A stretch of 20,604 nucleotides of DNA from an uncultured Oscillospiraceae bacterium (GTDB taxonomy: Bacteria; Bacillota; Clostridia; Oscillospirales; Oscillospiraceae), in the NCBI GenBank assembly GCA_910579725.1, contig CAJTUD010000051.1, positions 1-20,604 of the forward strand. Reading direction: 5' to 3'. Shown piece by piece: positions 1 through 7,440 of this stretch. A program made the translations under genes and the position numbers. Under the pieces are notes generated by a model, which saw only the letters and a list, made by a program, of their open reading frames with translations, did not search any database and was not told the origin of the DNA. The first letter of the stretch is position 1; each line of letters begins with the position of its first letter.

Positions 1-2
1 AG

Positions 3-347
3 AACCGTCTGCCGGATAAGCTCAAGGTTCTGTCCAAGTACAGGATGCTCATCATTGACGAAATCGGCTACCTCCCCATGGACATCCAGGGGGCAAACCT
101 GTTCTTTCAGCTCATTGCCAGAAGGTATGAAAAAACGTCTACCGTCTTTACCTCCAACAAGACCTTCTCCCAGTGGAACGAGGTCTTTGCCGACGTCACC
201 ATCGCCTCCGCCATCCTGGATCGTGTCCTGCATCACTGCACCGTTATCAACATCAAGGGTGAGTCTTACCGCCTGAAGGAACGCAAGGAATTTATGCGCC
301 AGAAACAGCAAATCGTGAACACTCTTTTTGAGCAAGGAAACGCTTAG
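3..347 (+). CDS. istB: IS21 helper ATPase IstB, C-terminal part
   Basis: This is the C-terminal ~114 residues of the IS21-family transposition helper, an AAA+ ATPase that assists the IstA transposase in target selection. The frame is open from the first bases of the window, so the N-terminal half with the Walker A site lies upstream. The visible part has the Walker B-like MLIIDEIGYLPMD, then the sensor region TVFTSNKTFSQWNEVFAD, and the typical end AILDRVLHHCTVINIKGESYRL. Full IstB proteins are about 250 residues. The stop codon is followed by the IS terminus. The ATG at 45 is internal to the protein and not a real start. Confidence 0.93.
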   Translation, partial: NRLPDKLKVLSKYRMLIIDEIGYLPMDIQGANLFFQLIARRYEKTSTVFTSNKTFSQWNEVFADVTIASAILDRVLHHCTVINIKGESYRLKERKEFMRQKQQIVNTLFEQGNA

Positions 348-361
348 TTTTGTTACCCCCC

Positions 362-394
362 CGCCGAAAAACTACAAAATTTCTTCGGCGTTTT
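362..394 (+). terminator. Hairpin with T-run after istB, inside the IS terminus
   Basis: CGCCGAA (362-368) pairs with TTCGGCG (384-390), followed by TTTT. It overlaps the repeated terminal motif of the IS, so it could serve transposase binding, termination, or both. Confidence 0.4.
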
Positions 395-403
395 CTTACA
401 ATT

Positions 404-1036
404 TCAAATTGGCGTTGACACATAGACCGCCCAGTGCAGCAGCTGCAAAACGCCTGTACCCATGACCCGCCAGAAGTATCTGATCAGAAACAGCAGCGCA
501 TTGCGCAGCCGGATGGCTGGAGCCTGCCGGAACAGCACGATCTGCGGCCAGAGCAGGGTATTCGCCACCAGGATCAGCAGCAGCCCTGCCAGATATATGC
601 CTATAGTCCCCATAGACGGCCCTGTCTCTGCCCACCAGAACAGCATCCCCATAAAGGCGTACAGTCCTGCAAGCAGTCCCATTACCGCGCCCAAAAGCAT
701 GCTTCCCTGCCAGTTCTGCCGCCAGGAACGCTTCCAGCCGTCCAACCAGGGGGTCGGATCGTCCCGCAGGCCCCGCAGGACGGCGTCATACATCCCTGCC
801 AAAAACGGCCCCGCAATCGCGCCGCCTGCGATGGAGCAGGGAAGAAGCACCAGGATGCTGGATACGGCGACGGCATAAAATATTCCCGCCACCAGCGGCA
901 CAAAGCCCACCAGAGCCAGCAGATTGATCTTCCACCACTGGCCAAACCGGTTGGACAGCAGCTGGCGGTAACGGTAAAAGCCTGTCTGCCGCTCGTTCTC
1001 ATTATAGTGCGGATCTTCAGGAAACAGCAGTCCCAC
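404..1036 (-). CDS. DUF624 (YesL-like) membrane protein, 3' end truncated by IS21
   Basis: Multi-pass membrane protein of the DUF624/YesL family. Function is unknown, but the family is commonly encoded beside LplB/YtcP-type sugar ABC transporters. The start is GTG at 1036, preceded by AGGAGG about 8 nt upstream. It begins MGLLFPEDPHYNENE and has hydrophobic segments near residues 38-60, 63-80, 112-135, 142-165 and 180-205. The frame runs out of family-like sequence at LLHWAVY. The last residues (VSTPI) are encoded by the IS terminus, which begins at 420. Family members usually continue about 30 residues further with another membrane segment, so the gene is interrupted and may be inactive. It is last in a minus-strand operon, 13 bp after the lipoprotein gene. 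Confidence 0.78.
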   Translation of the reverse strand: MGLLFPEDPHYNENERQTGFYRYRQLLSNRFGQWWKINLLALVGFVPLVAGIFYAVAVSSILVLLPCSIAGGAIAGPFLAGMYDAVLRGLRDDPTPWLDGWKRSWRQNWQGSMLLGAVMGLLAGLYAFMGMLFWWAETGPSMGTIGIYLAGLLLILVANTLLWPQIVLFRQAPAIRLRNALLFLIRYFWRVMGTGVLQLLHWAVYVSTPI

Positions 1037-1049
1037 GAGTCATCCCTCC

Positions 1050-1637
1050 TTATGCAGCATAGTGGCAGTTCGACAGAAAGCCCGCCAGAATTTCCCGGGC
1101 GCTGCCATCAAATTTTTCCTGGCAGGACAGCTCCACACTGATTGCATAGTTCCGGTACACGCCAAAGGCTGACGCGCCCCTGGCGTAGGGGTTTGTGTCC
1201 GACTCGTAGGTATAGGTGATGACTGTAAATTCCTGGCCATTACAGGTTTCCGTAGAGGTCCCCTCTATTGCATACTGGCTGGAAGCCATATTCATCCACT
1301 CTGCCGCGCTGCTCTTGGCCTTTTCAGCTTCGTTATAGCCTGCCAGCAGGACATAGACCTGCGCGTCATAGAGTTGGGCCTCATCGCCGTCCTCGTTGGT
1401 ATAAGGCTCCGCCTCGCCGATGGACCAGGTGGCGTAATACATACCGTTGGCAGTCAGCGCGTCATTGTTCTCCCGGGGAGTCAGTCCCTCGGGCGTATCT
1501 ATGCCGATCACATTCCCAACGCTTACCCAGTGTTCATCCCAGGTTGCGCCGTCCGCCGCCTGCCGGGGGATGGACTGAGCGCACCCCGCCAGACAGATAC
1601 ATCCCGCCAGCAGCAGCGCAAAAACACGCCTTTTCAT
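1050..1637 (-). CDS. Lipoprotein of unknown function
   Basis: The start chosen is the internal ATG at 1637, since it gives a clean lipoprotein signal peptide, MKRRVFALLLAGCICLAGC, with lipobox LAGC (Cys19). AAGGAG lies upstream. An in-frame start ten codons further out is less likely. The mature ~175 residues are probably anchored on the outer face of the membrane. No catalytic motif is recognised. The sequence is rich in Trp, Tyr and acidic residues and has a segment DAQVYVLLAGYNEAEKAKSSAAEW that suggests an alpha/beta fold. Its start overlaps the stop of the upstream membrane-protein gene by 4 bp (ATGA), so the two are probably translationally coupled and work together. I do not recognise the family. 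Confidence 0.8.
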   Translation of the reverse strand: MKRRVFALLLAGCICLAGCAQSIPRQAADGATWDEHWVSVGNVIGIDTPEGLTPRENNDALTANGMYYATWSIGEAEPYTNEDGDEAQLYDAQVYVLLAGYNEAEKAKSSAAEWMNMASSQYAIEGTSTETCNGQEFTVITYTYESDTNPYARGASAFGVYRNYAISVELSCQEKFDGSAREILAGFLSNCHYAA

Positions 1638-2347
1638 GAAACCGCTCCTTCCGTCAATTTGCTCCACAGAGCGTCACAGCCTTCTGAATATGCAGAAGTT
1701 TTTTCCGTCCAGAATCCCCGGCGGGCCAGATGTAAAGCAGAAACAAGCTCTTGACTGCTGCCGGTTACCGTACTGCCCATCCATTTGTAAGCGTATTCGC
1801 CAAGCTCAAATCCAGCTAACACCGGGCAGTTCCCCCAGACCAGGCAGATTCCTTCCAGAGAATCTTCCCCCTTCTCAGGCAGGGAGCCGTCCAGACGGCG
1901 GAGGGAATGATAGTCCCGCTGAAACTGTTCCGGGTCCTCCAGCAGGAAGAAGTAGCTCTCGCATTCCAGAATATCTCCCATCAAAGAAACCTGCGCCGCA
2001 GCGGACATGTCGGGAGTCCCGCTGTCGGAGACATACTGTGTCAGGACGGCGGCGATTTTCCCGTCTCCGTTCAGATCCTCCCCCAGAGAGGCGAAAGCGG
2101 CCTCCAGGGCGGCGGCGGTGTCCTCCGGCAGACGGCTGCTCCCCACGTATGCGATCTTATAATCCGGTTCTGCCTGGCTGAGTGTGTTCCACATAATGCT
2201 TCCAGTGATTGCCAGAAGTACCAGTGCGATCCCCACATGCCATTTATAGTAATGCCACCAATTTTTCCACTTCTCCGTCTTTGTCAATTCAAGAGGCGCG
2301 TCCGGCTTGACATCCTGGTATTTCTTCTTCAGATATTCGCTTGCCAT
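1634..2347 (-). CDS. Single-pass membrane protein of unknown function
   Basis: This 237-residue protein has a charged cytoplasmic N-terminus (MASEYLKKKYQDVKP..), then one membrane helix at about residues 37-56 (WHVGIALVLLAITGSIMWNT), then an extracellular domain of about 180 residues. The domain contains an acidic loop, DLNGDGKI, resembling a calcium-binding DxNxDG loop; that is similarity by eye only. The gene lies 9 bp after the LacI-type regulator and overlaps the next lipoprotein gene by 4 bp, so it belongs to the regulator operon beside the sugar importer. A role as an accessory or sensing partner of the importer is inference from context. No enzymatic motif is seen. Confidence 0.82.
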   Translation of the reverse strand: MASEYLKKKYQDVKPDAPLELTKTEKWKNWWHYYKWHVGIALVLLAITGSIMWNTLSQAEPDYKIAYVGSSRLPEDTAAALEAAFASLGEDLNGDGKIAAVLTQYVSDSGTPDMSAAAQVSLMGDILECESYFFLLEDPEQFQRDYHSLRRLDGSLPEKGEDSLEGICLVWGNCPVLAGFELGEYAYKWMGSTVTGSSQELVSALHLARRGFWTEKTSAYSEGCDALWSKLTEGAVS

Positions 2348-2356
2348 AACTGTTCC

Positions 2357-3340
2357 CTATTCCCGCGTCGTCCCGCCGGGGGCATAGCTGACAGGCAGAC
2401 ACACCAGCGCTGGAATATTGGAGCGGTCCTTTGCCAGCAGCAGATCCACGCAGGTCTCCGCCATCTTCTCGGCGGGCTGTATAATGGTCGAGCAGTACAG
2501 CTCCTCGCCTCCAAACCGCCGGATGCCGTCAAACCCGATGATCTGCACATCCTCCGGCACCCGAAGCCCCAGATCCGCTAATATATTCTGTATCCTCCAG
2601 GCCAGCAGGTCGGTGGAGCAGAAGATGCCGTCAATATCCAGCTTCCCTTCCGCCATATGCGCAAGCAGAAACTCCCGGAACACCTCCGGGCCGTCTTCGC
2701 CGTCGTTCCGGCGCAGAACCTCACAGGGGATCTGCTGGGCCCGGCAGACGGCCTCGAAGCCGTCTCCCCGCTTGTCCGTCTCGCTGGGGCTGGACGAGCC
2801 GGTACGGAGGAACGCCAGATGCGTGCATCCAAGCTCCAGCAGCTTCTCCGCCGCCAGACGGCCTCCGCCGTAGTTGTCCGCCGCCACGCAGGGGATGTCT
2901 GCCCGGAAGCTGCGGTCGATGCCCACAAAAGGCAGATCTTCGTCCACCACCAGGGGGTTGTAGGTCAGTCCGATGATGCCGTCCGCCTTGTTCTGCCGGA
3001 CCATGTTGACGCAGTTCTGCTCGATCTCCGGATTGGAGGCGGTGACATACAGCAGCATCCGGTAGTCCCGCCGGGCCAGGGCCTCGCAGACGTGATGGGC
3101 CAGAGCGGCGAAAAAGGGGTGGTTCACCCCCGGCAGGATCACTGCCACCGTGTTGGTTTTGTTTGTTTTCAGCCCCCGGGCGTACTGGTTGACCTGATAT
3201 CCCAGCTTCCGGGCGGCTTCCTCCACCTTTATTCTGTAGCTCTCCCCTACGGGGATGCCGTTGAATACCTTAGATACGGTCCCCAGGGCCACACCGGCCT
3301 CCTGGGCCACGTCCTTCATCGTCGGCATAGCGTTTTTCAT
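2357..3340 (-). CDS. LacI-family transcriptional regulator
   Basis: A 327-residue DNA-binding repressor of the LacI/GalR family. The helix-turn-helix is at residues 7-28 (MKDVAQEAGVALGTVSKVFNG), the hinge helix follows (NQYARGLKTNKT), and a periplasmic-binding-like sensor domain covers about residues 63-320 (TVAVILPGVNHPFFAAL.., GIFCSTDLLAWRI, IIGFDGI). AGGAGG sits about 6 nt upstream of the ATG. It is the first gene of the minus-strand operon and is divergent from the ABC importer genes. It is therefore the likely local repressor, with a fructan-derived sugar or sugar phosphate as the likely inducer (inference). Candidate operators lie in 3353-3661. Recognition-helix residues (AL-GT-SK) differ from the usual VSxxTVSR. 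Confidence 0.93.
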   Translation of the reverse strand: MKNAMPTMKDVAQEAGVALGTVSKVFNGIPVGESYRIKVEEAARKLGYQVNQYARGLKTNKTNTVAVILPGVNHPFFAALAHHVCEALARRDYRMLLYVTASNPEIEQNCVNMVRQNKADGIIGLTYNPLVVDEDLPFVGIDRSFRADIPCVAADNYGGGRLAAEKLLELGCTHLAFLRTGSSSPSETDKRGDGFEAVCRAQQIPCEVLRRNDGEDGPEVFREFLLAHMAEGKLDIDGIFCSTDLLAWRIQNILADLGLRVPEDVQIIGFDGIRRFGGEELYCSTIIQPAEKMAETCVDLLLAKDRSNIPALVCLPVSYAPGGTTRE

Positions 3341-3352
3341 ATCCGCCTCCTA

Positions 3353-3369
3353 GTGAAATGTTTCATGCG
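3353..3369. promoter_or_regulatory. Operator-like near-palindrome in the lacI-type gene leader
   Basis: GTGAAATGTTTCATGCG contains the near-palindrome TGAAATGTTTCA. It shares RTGAAA..GTT and ATGCG with the three exact 12-mers further upstream. It lies between the predicted start of transcription (about 3402) and the ribosome binding site of the regulator, which fits autorepression. Confidence 0.5.
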
Positions 3370-3408
3370 CAGGACACAAATGGACTGCCCCGCGCTTTGT
3401 TTGTCTGT

Positions 3409-3438
3409 ATCATAGCAGAAGCGATAATGAAATGTAAA
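3409..3438 (-). promoter_or_regulatory. Promoter of the regulator operon
   Basis: On the minus strand TTTACA (3438-3433) and TATGAT (3414-3409) are separated by 18 bp. The position is about 70 bp upstream of the LacI-type start codon. Confidence 0.55.
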
Positions 3439-3460
3439 GAGGAATTTCACAGATTTTTCA

Positions 3461-3472
3461 TGAAACGTTATG
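3461..3472 (+). promoter_or_regulatory. Operator copy 1 (TGAAACGTTATG)
   Basis: An exact copy of the 12-mer with core AACGTT, sitting upstream of the -35 of the regulator promoter, between the two divergent promoters. It is identical to the copies at 3593-3604 and 3650-3661. Confidence 0.6.
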
Positions 3473-3548
3473 TTTTTGGCGCAATCAACAAAAATCATCC
3501 AAACAGTTTGTTTAAGCTGATGAACTTAAAGAAATTGGAAAAAACCTG

Positions 3549-3578
3549 TTGACAGTGAGGCGGGACATTTGCTAAGAT
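3549..3578 (+). promoter_or_regulatory. Promoter of the ABC importer operon
   Basis: TTGACA (3549-3554) and TAAGAT (3573-3578) with an 18-bp spacer. The predicted transcript would begin near 3585, giving a leader of about 175 nt before the first permease. Operator copies 2 and 3 lie just downstream of the start, a repressing position. Confidence 0.6.
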
Positions 3579-3592
3579 AACCACAACAGGCG

Positions 3593-3604
3593 CATAACGT
3601 TTCA
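3593..3604 (-). promoter_or_regulatory. Operator copy 2 (minus-strand TGAAACGTTATG)
   Basis: The plus strand reads CATAACGTTTCA, the exact reverse complement of copies 1 and 3. It lies at about +10 relative to the predicted importer start. Together with copy 3 it extends to GTGAAACGTTATGCG-type sequence. Confidence 0.62.
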
Positions 3605-3649
3605 CAGATTTCTGGCAGCTTGTGAGCTGCTTAAATTTAGTTGAACAGA

Positions 3650-3661
3650 TGAAACGTTATG
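3650..3661 (+). promoter_or_regulatory. Operator copy 3 (TGAAACGTTATG)
   Basis: A third exact copy, 57 bp from copy 2 centre to centre, in the untranslated leader of the importer mRNA. Spaced repeats like this suit looping or cooperative binding by a LacI-family tetramer (inference). Confidence 0.6.
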
Positions 3662-3759
3662 CGGACTACGCGGCCGGCGCGCATCCTGCAAAGGACAATT
3701 TCCCCGCATCGCAGTCTCCTCTCCCAGCGACAAGCTATGTGTTTAAGGAAGTGAGTCAA

Positions 3760-4719
3760 ATGAAAAAAAGCGAAACTCCCGTCCGAATCTCGGCGGCGGC
3801 CTCCGCCGCCCTGTCCCAGCGTTCCGGGAAGACGCTGGGACAACGGCTCCTGGACAACTGGCAGCTCTACGCGCTGCTGCTGATCCCCGTGGTACTGACA
3901 GTTGTCTATAAGTATATCCCCATGTACGGCATCCAGATCGCCTTCCGGGACTTCGATCCCAACCTGGGCTTCACGGCCAGCCGGTGGGTGGGCTTCGACT
4001 GGTTCACCCGGTTCTTCAAGGCGCCTACCTTCTGGAGGATGATGAAGAACACGGTACTCATCAGCTTCTACGGCCTGCTGTGGAGCTTCCCCATCCCTAT
4101 CATCCTGTCCCTCATTATCAACCAAGTGCGGTTCCACAAATTCAAGCGTGTGGTTCAGACCGTCCTCTACGCGCCTCATTTTATCTCCGTTATGGTCATC
4201 TGCGGTATGATCAAGATCTTCCTCAGTCCTACCGGCGGCCTGCTGAACCTGCTTCTGGGTACGCAGATCGACTTTCTTACCCAGTCGGAGGCTTTTCGGA
4301 CCATCTACATCGCCTCCGGCATCTGGCAGGATGCGGGCTGGGGCTGTATCATCTACTTAGCCACTTTGGCCAACGTGGATCCCGGCCTCTACGAGGCGGC
4401 CAAGATGGACGGCGCGTCGGTGTTCCAGCGGATCCTGAACATTGACATTCCGGAGCTGCTGCCCATGGCGATCCTGAACCTCATCATGGCTGCCGGCGGC
4501 ATCATGAACGTGGGCTTTGAAAAGGTCTGGCTGCTCCAGACCGATCTGAACAAGGCCACCAGCGACGTCATTGCCGTCTATGTCTACCAGCAGGGCATTG
4601 AGCAGGCCAAGTACAGCTACTCTACCGCCGTGGGCTTGTTCAACACAGCCATCAACATCGTGCTGCTAATCATCGTCAACAAGATTGCGTCCAAGGCTTC
4701 GGACGTGCAGTTTGTGTAA
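3760..4719 (+). CDS. ABC sugar importer permease 1 (LplB-type)
   Basis: A 319-residue inner-membrane permease of the carbohydrate uptake family with LplB-like sequence. Six hydrophobic segments can be seen, beginning LYALLLIPVVLTVVYKYIPMYG (about residues 36-57). The cytoplasmic EAA loop that contacts the ATPase is YEAAKMDGASVFQRILNIDIP (211-231). The start at 3760 follows AAGGAAGTGA at good spacing. An in-frame GTG at 3622 lacks a ribosome binding site and would run through operator copy 3. This is the first gene of the importer operon; the next permease begins 15 bp after its stop. The likely substrate is a sucrose- or fructan-derived oligosaccharide, from gene context only. Confidence 0.93.
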   Translation: MKKSETPVRISAAASAALSQRSGKTLGQRLLDNWQLYALLLIPVVLTVVYKYIPMYGIQIAFRDFDPNLGFTASRWVGFDWFTRFFKAPTFWRMMKNTVLISFYGLLWSFPIPIILSLIINQVRFHKFKRVVQTVLYAPHFISVMVICGMIKIFLSPTGGLLNLLLGTQIDFLTQSEAFRTIYIASGIWQDAGWGCIIYLATLANVDPGLYEAAKMDGASVFQRILNIDIPELLPMAILNLIMAAGGIMNVGFEKVWLLQTDLNKATSDVIAVYVYQQGIEQAKYSYSTAVGLFNTAINIVLLIIVNKIASKASDVQFV

Positions 4720-4734
4720 AGGGGGCGGCGGAAT

Positions 4735-5628
4735 ATGACAAAATCAAAATCTACCGGTATGTCCGACAAGGCCAGCGATATCATCCTGGTGACCATCTGC
4801 ACTGTAGTCCTGCTGATCGTGGCCTACCCTCTGTACTATGTCCTCATAGCCTCCTTCTCCGACCCCTACGACGTGTATGCAGGGAAGACCTTCCTGCTGC
4901 CCAGCGGCTTCACCTTTGACGGCTATAAGGCGGTGTTCGCAGACCCGAAGATCGTCTCCGGCTTCCTCAATTCTGTGAAATACACCGTCATCGGCACCAT
5001 CTTCTCCGTGGTGATGCTCTACATCACCGCCTATCCCCTGGCCCAGAAGGATCTGCCGGGGCGGAAGTGGATCAGTCTGTTCTTCGTGTTCACCATGTAC
5101 TTCGGCGGCGGGCTGGTCCCCACCTATCTGGTGGTCCGGGATACCGGGCTGATGGGCAGCATGTGGGCCCTGTTCCTCCCCGGCGGGGTGGGCGTGGGCA
5201 ACATGATCATCGTCCGCAACTACTTCCAGAACAGCATCCCCCACGATCTGGTGGAGGCCAGCGAGATCGACGGCTGCTCCAAGTTCCGCACCTTCCTCAG
5301 CGTGGTCATTCCCCTGTCCATGCCCATTCTGGCGGTCCAGGCGGTGTTTGCCATGGTGGCCTACTGGAACGACTGGTTCACCGCCATGATCTACCTGGGG
5401 GGCAAGGGCGAGCCCCTGCCTCTGGTACTGCGGGGCATCCTGATGAAATCCAGCGCAGCCAGCGAGCAGGCCAGCATGATCTCCGGCGGCTACGCCGAGC
5501 TGAACAAGCAGACGGAGCTTATCAAATTCTGCTCCATGATCGTGGCGGCTGTTCCCATGCTCATCGCGTATCCCTATGTCCAGAAATATTTTGAGAAGGG
5601 CTTCATGGCCGGAGCCGTGAAGGGTTAA
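4735..5628 (+). CDS. ABC sugar importer permease 2 (YtcP/CarB-type)
   Basis: A 297-residue permease pairing with the preceding one. Membrane segments start at about residues 15-40 (IILVTICTVVLLIVAYPLYY). The EAA loop is VEASEIDGCSKFRTFLSVVIP (173-193). The conserved C-terminal end YPYVQKYFEKGFMAGAVKG is typical of this permease subfamily. GGGGGCGGCGGA precedes the ATG. With the LplB-type partner it forms the channel of a CUT1-like importer. No ATPase gene follows, so the energy subunit must come from elsewhere. Confidence 0.93.
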   Translation: MTKSKSTGMSDKASDIILVTICTVVLLIVAYPLYYVLIASFSDPYDVYAGKTFLLPSGFTFDGYKAVFADPKIVSGFLNSVKYTVIGTIFSVVMLYITAYPLAQKDLPGRKWISLFFVFTMYFGGGLVPTYLVVRDTGLMGSMWALFLPGGVGVGNMIIVRNYFQNSIPHDLVEASEIDGCSKFRTFLSVVIPLSMPILAVQAVFAMVAYWNDWFTAMIYLGGKGEPLPLVLRGILMKSSAASEQASMISGGYAELNKQTELIKFCSMIVAAVPMLIAYPYVQKYFEKGFMAGAVKG

Positions 5629-5706
5629 GCCGCGATGGAGTAAATATTGTGCGAAGTTCAGCAAAATCGTTGTGAAGCTTGAAACAAATCAAAAAGGAGA
5701 ATCATT

Positions 5707-7365
5707 ATGAAGAAAGTATTGTCCCTTGTTCTGGCATCCGTCATGCTGCTGGCTCTGCTGACCGCCTGCGGCGGCGGGAACAACGGCCCCGCCAATAGCG
5801 GCGAGCCCAATACCAACACCGACCAGACGGAATTCAACATCATTTCCGGCATCTCCGCCCTCTCCGGCGGCTATGACGACAATCCGGTCCTCAATGCCAT
5901 GATGGAGAACGTGGGCATCAAGATCAACTGGGAGACCATGAGCGACTCCTTGGGCGAGCAGGTCAACATCCGCCTGACCGGCGGCGAGCTGCCCGACGCT
6001 GTGCAGGCCGTGGGCTGGTCCAACTATGACCTGGGCCGCTATGGCCGGGGCGGCACCTTCATCGACCTGACGCCCTACGTCACCGATGCCAGCATAATGC
6101 CCAACCTCTCCGCCATCCTGGAGAAGTATCCCCAGATCAAGGCCGCTATCACCCAGGACGATGGAAAGATCTACGGCCTGCCTGCCGCCGAGATGATGGG
6201 CACCGGCGCCACCGGCGCTGCCGACGACTACTCCATCCATTCCATCCAGCAGTTCTCCATGATTAACAAGGCGTGGCTGGATGACCTGGGGCTGGCAGTT
6301 CCCGAGACTGTCGAGGAGCTGAGGATCGCCCTCCAGGCGTTCAAGGACAACGACATGGCCCACAAGATGTACGGCGCGGACGCGGGCTCCACCATTCCCA
6401 TGTCCTTCGGCTTCGATCAGTGGTGCTGGGGTCAGAACATCTTCTACGCCCCCTTCGGCCTGACCAACTGGTCTGACGTATGCGCTGACTTGCGCCTGAC
6501 CAAGGATAAGGAAGTGGTCTTCGACTGCGTCAGCGACGGCTACCGCGAGGCCATTACCTACTACCATGACTGGTATGCCGACGGCCTCATCGACATCGAG
6601 GTTTTCAGTCAGGATGACAAGCAGTACCTTGCCAAGTGCGCCCAGGGCTACGTGGGCGTGGCGACCTGGTGGGAGATCAACGAGCTGATGGCCGATCACG
6701 CCGCCGATTACGTCTACCTGCCTCCGCTGAAGGGTCCCGACGGCACCTGTACCGTGACCATCAAGTCCGCCGGCTCCGCCGTCAACTCCGGGATGCTGTC
6801 TATTACCAAGGCCTGCGAAAGTCCTGCCAACCTGCTGAAGTTCTACGACCAGTGGTATACCGGCGAGAACGTCATGCAGCTCCAGTACGGTCCTATCGGC
6901 GTGTACTTTAACGAGGAGAAGGACGCTCAGGGCATGTACGTCTCTATCACCGACGAGGAGGCGCGGGAGAAGTTCGGCAAGTCCGCCGGTGAGCTGAAAG
7001 CCGCCAGCGAGGTCCAGGGCCCCAAGCTGATCCTCTCTGAGTACTACACCAACGTCTTCCACATGGAGGACCGCGCCCTCCAGCGTCTGGACGATCTCCA
7101 GAATTTCTGGTTCAAGTATGTGGATGATTTCACCTTCTATCCCGTGGACTGCGTGTTCACCCAGAGCGAGCTGGACGATTTGGATCTTTACAGGCCCGAC
7201 TTTGAGAACCACGTCAAGGAGCAGGAAGCCCTCTGGTTCCGGGACGGCGGCCCCAGCGACGCCGAGTGGGAAGCCTACAAGCAGGACCTGATCGATACCT
7301 ACGGCATGAATCAGATCCTGGAGGTCTACAAGAACGCCTATGACCGGTATGCCGCTGCGGAATAA
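5707..7365 (+). CDS. Extracellular sugar-binding lipoprotein of the ABC importer
   Basis: A 552-residue solute-binding protein of the LipO/YtcQ type (large family-1 binding proteins). The lipoprotein signal is MKKVLSLVLASVMLLALLTAC with Cys21 as the lipid-anchored residue, followed by a Gly/Asn-rich linker. The mature protein is rich in Trp, Tyr and Asp, as sugar-binding clefts are (for example WETMSDSLGEQVNIRLTGG and DQWYTGENVMQLQYG). AAGGAG is 7 nt upstream. It is separated from permease 2 by 78 bp and followed by a strong terminator, closing the importer operon. It should capture the oligosaccharide released by the secreted GH32 enzyme encoded downstream; the substrate is inferred, not read from the sequence. 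Confidence 0.93.
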   Translation: MKKVLSLVLASVMLLALLTACGGGNNGPANSGEPNTNTDQTEFNIISGISALSGGYDDNPVLNAMMENVGIKINWETMSDSLGEQVNIRLTGGELPDAVQAVGWSNYDLGRYGRGGTFIDLTPYVTDASIMPNLSAILEKYPQIKAAITQDDGKIYGLPAAEMMGTGATGAADDYSIHSIQQFSMINKAWLDDLGLAVPETVEELRIALQAFKDNDMAHKMYGADAGSTIPMSFGFDQWCWGQNIFYAPFGLTNWSDVCADLRLTKDKEVVFDCVSDGYREAITYYHDWYADGLIDIEVFSQDDKQYLAKCAQGYVGVATWWEINELMADHAADYVYLPPLKGPDGTCTVTIKSAGSAVNSGMLSITKACESPANLLKFYDQWYTGENVMQLQYGPIGVYFNEEKDAQGMYVSITDEEAREKFGKSAGELKAASEVQGPKLILSEYYTNVFHMEDRALQRLDDLQNFWFKYVDDFTFYPVDCVFTQSELDDLDLYRPDFENHVKEQEALWFRDGGPSDAEWEAYKQDLIDTYGMNQILEVYKNAYDRYAAAE

Positions 7366-7395
7366 GAACGCATAACACTACACCTTTCTCTCTTG

Positions 7396-7428
7396 AAAAG
7401 GGGGCGGCCCCGGGCCGTCCCCTTTTTT
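7396..7428 (+). terminator. Strong intrinsic terminator of the importer operon
   Basis: AAAAGGGGGCGGCCC pairs with GGGCCGTCCCCTTTT (one G-U pair), ending in a run of six T. It ends only 12 bp before the next start codon, so the kinase-like gene is either read through or has its own start signal. Confidence 0.88.
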
Positions 7429-7440
7429 ACAAAAACTGCG

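Larger units (their letters stand above)
1..420 (+). mobile_element. IS21-family insertion sequence, 3' end (partial)
   Basis: The istB tail (to 347) is followed by about 70 bp of terminal sequence ending ..GGCGTTGACA at 420. Read on the minus strand the end starts TGTCAACGCCAATTTG and contains ACGCCGAAGAAA and TGTAGTTTTT. The same arrangement (TGTCAGCGCCAGTG, ACGCCGAGGAAA, TGTAGTTTT) occurs at 20550-20604, so both are termini of related elements. The IS body lies outside the window on the left. The exact boundary at 420 is inferred from this shared end and from loss of the DUF624 reading frame there. Confidence 0.82.

Noticed and set aside
3622..3759. N-terminal extension of permease 1 from GTG 3622
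   Set aside because: No ribosome site, includes an operator copy, and the encoded residues look non-coding; ATG 3760 has a good ribosome site.
5689..7212. Open frame of about 507 codons on the minus strand opposite the binding-protein gene
   Set aside because: Same codon-bias effect; the plus strand encodes an evident lipoprotein.
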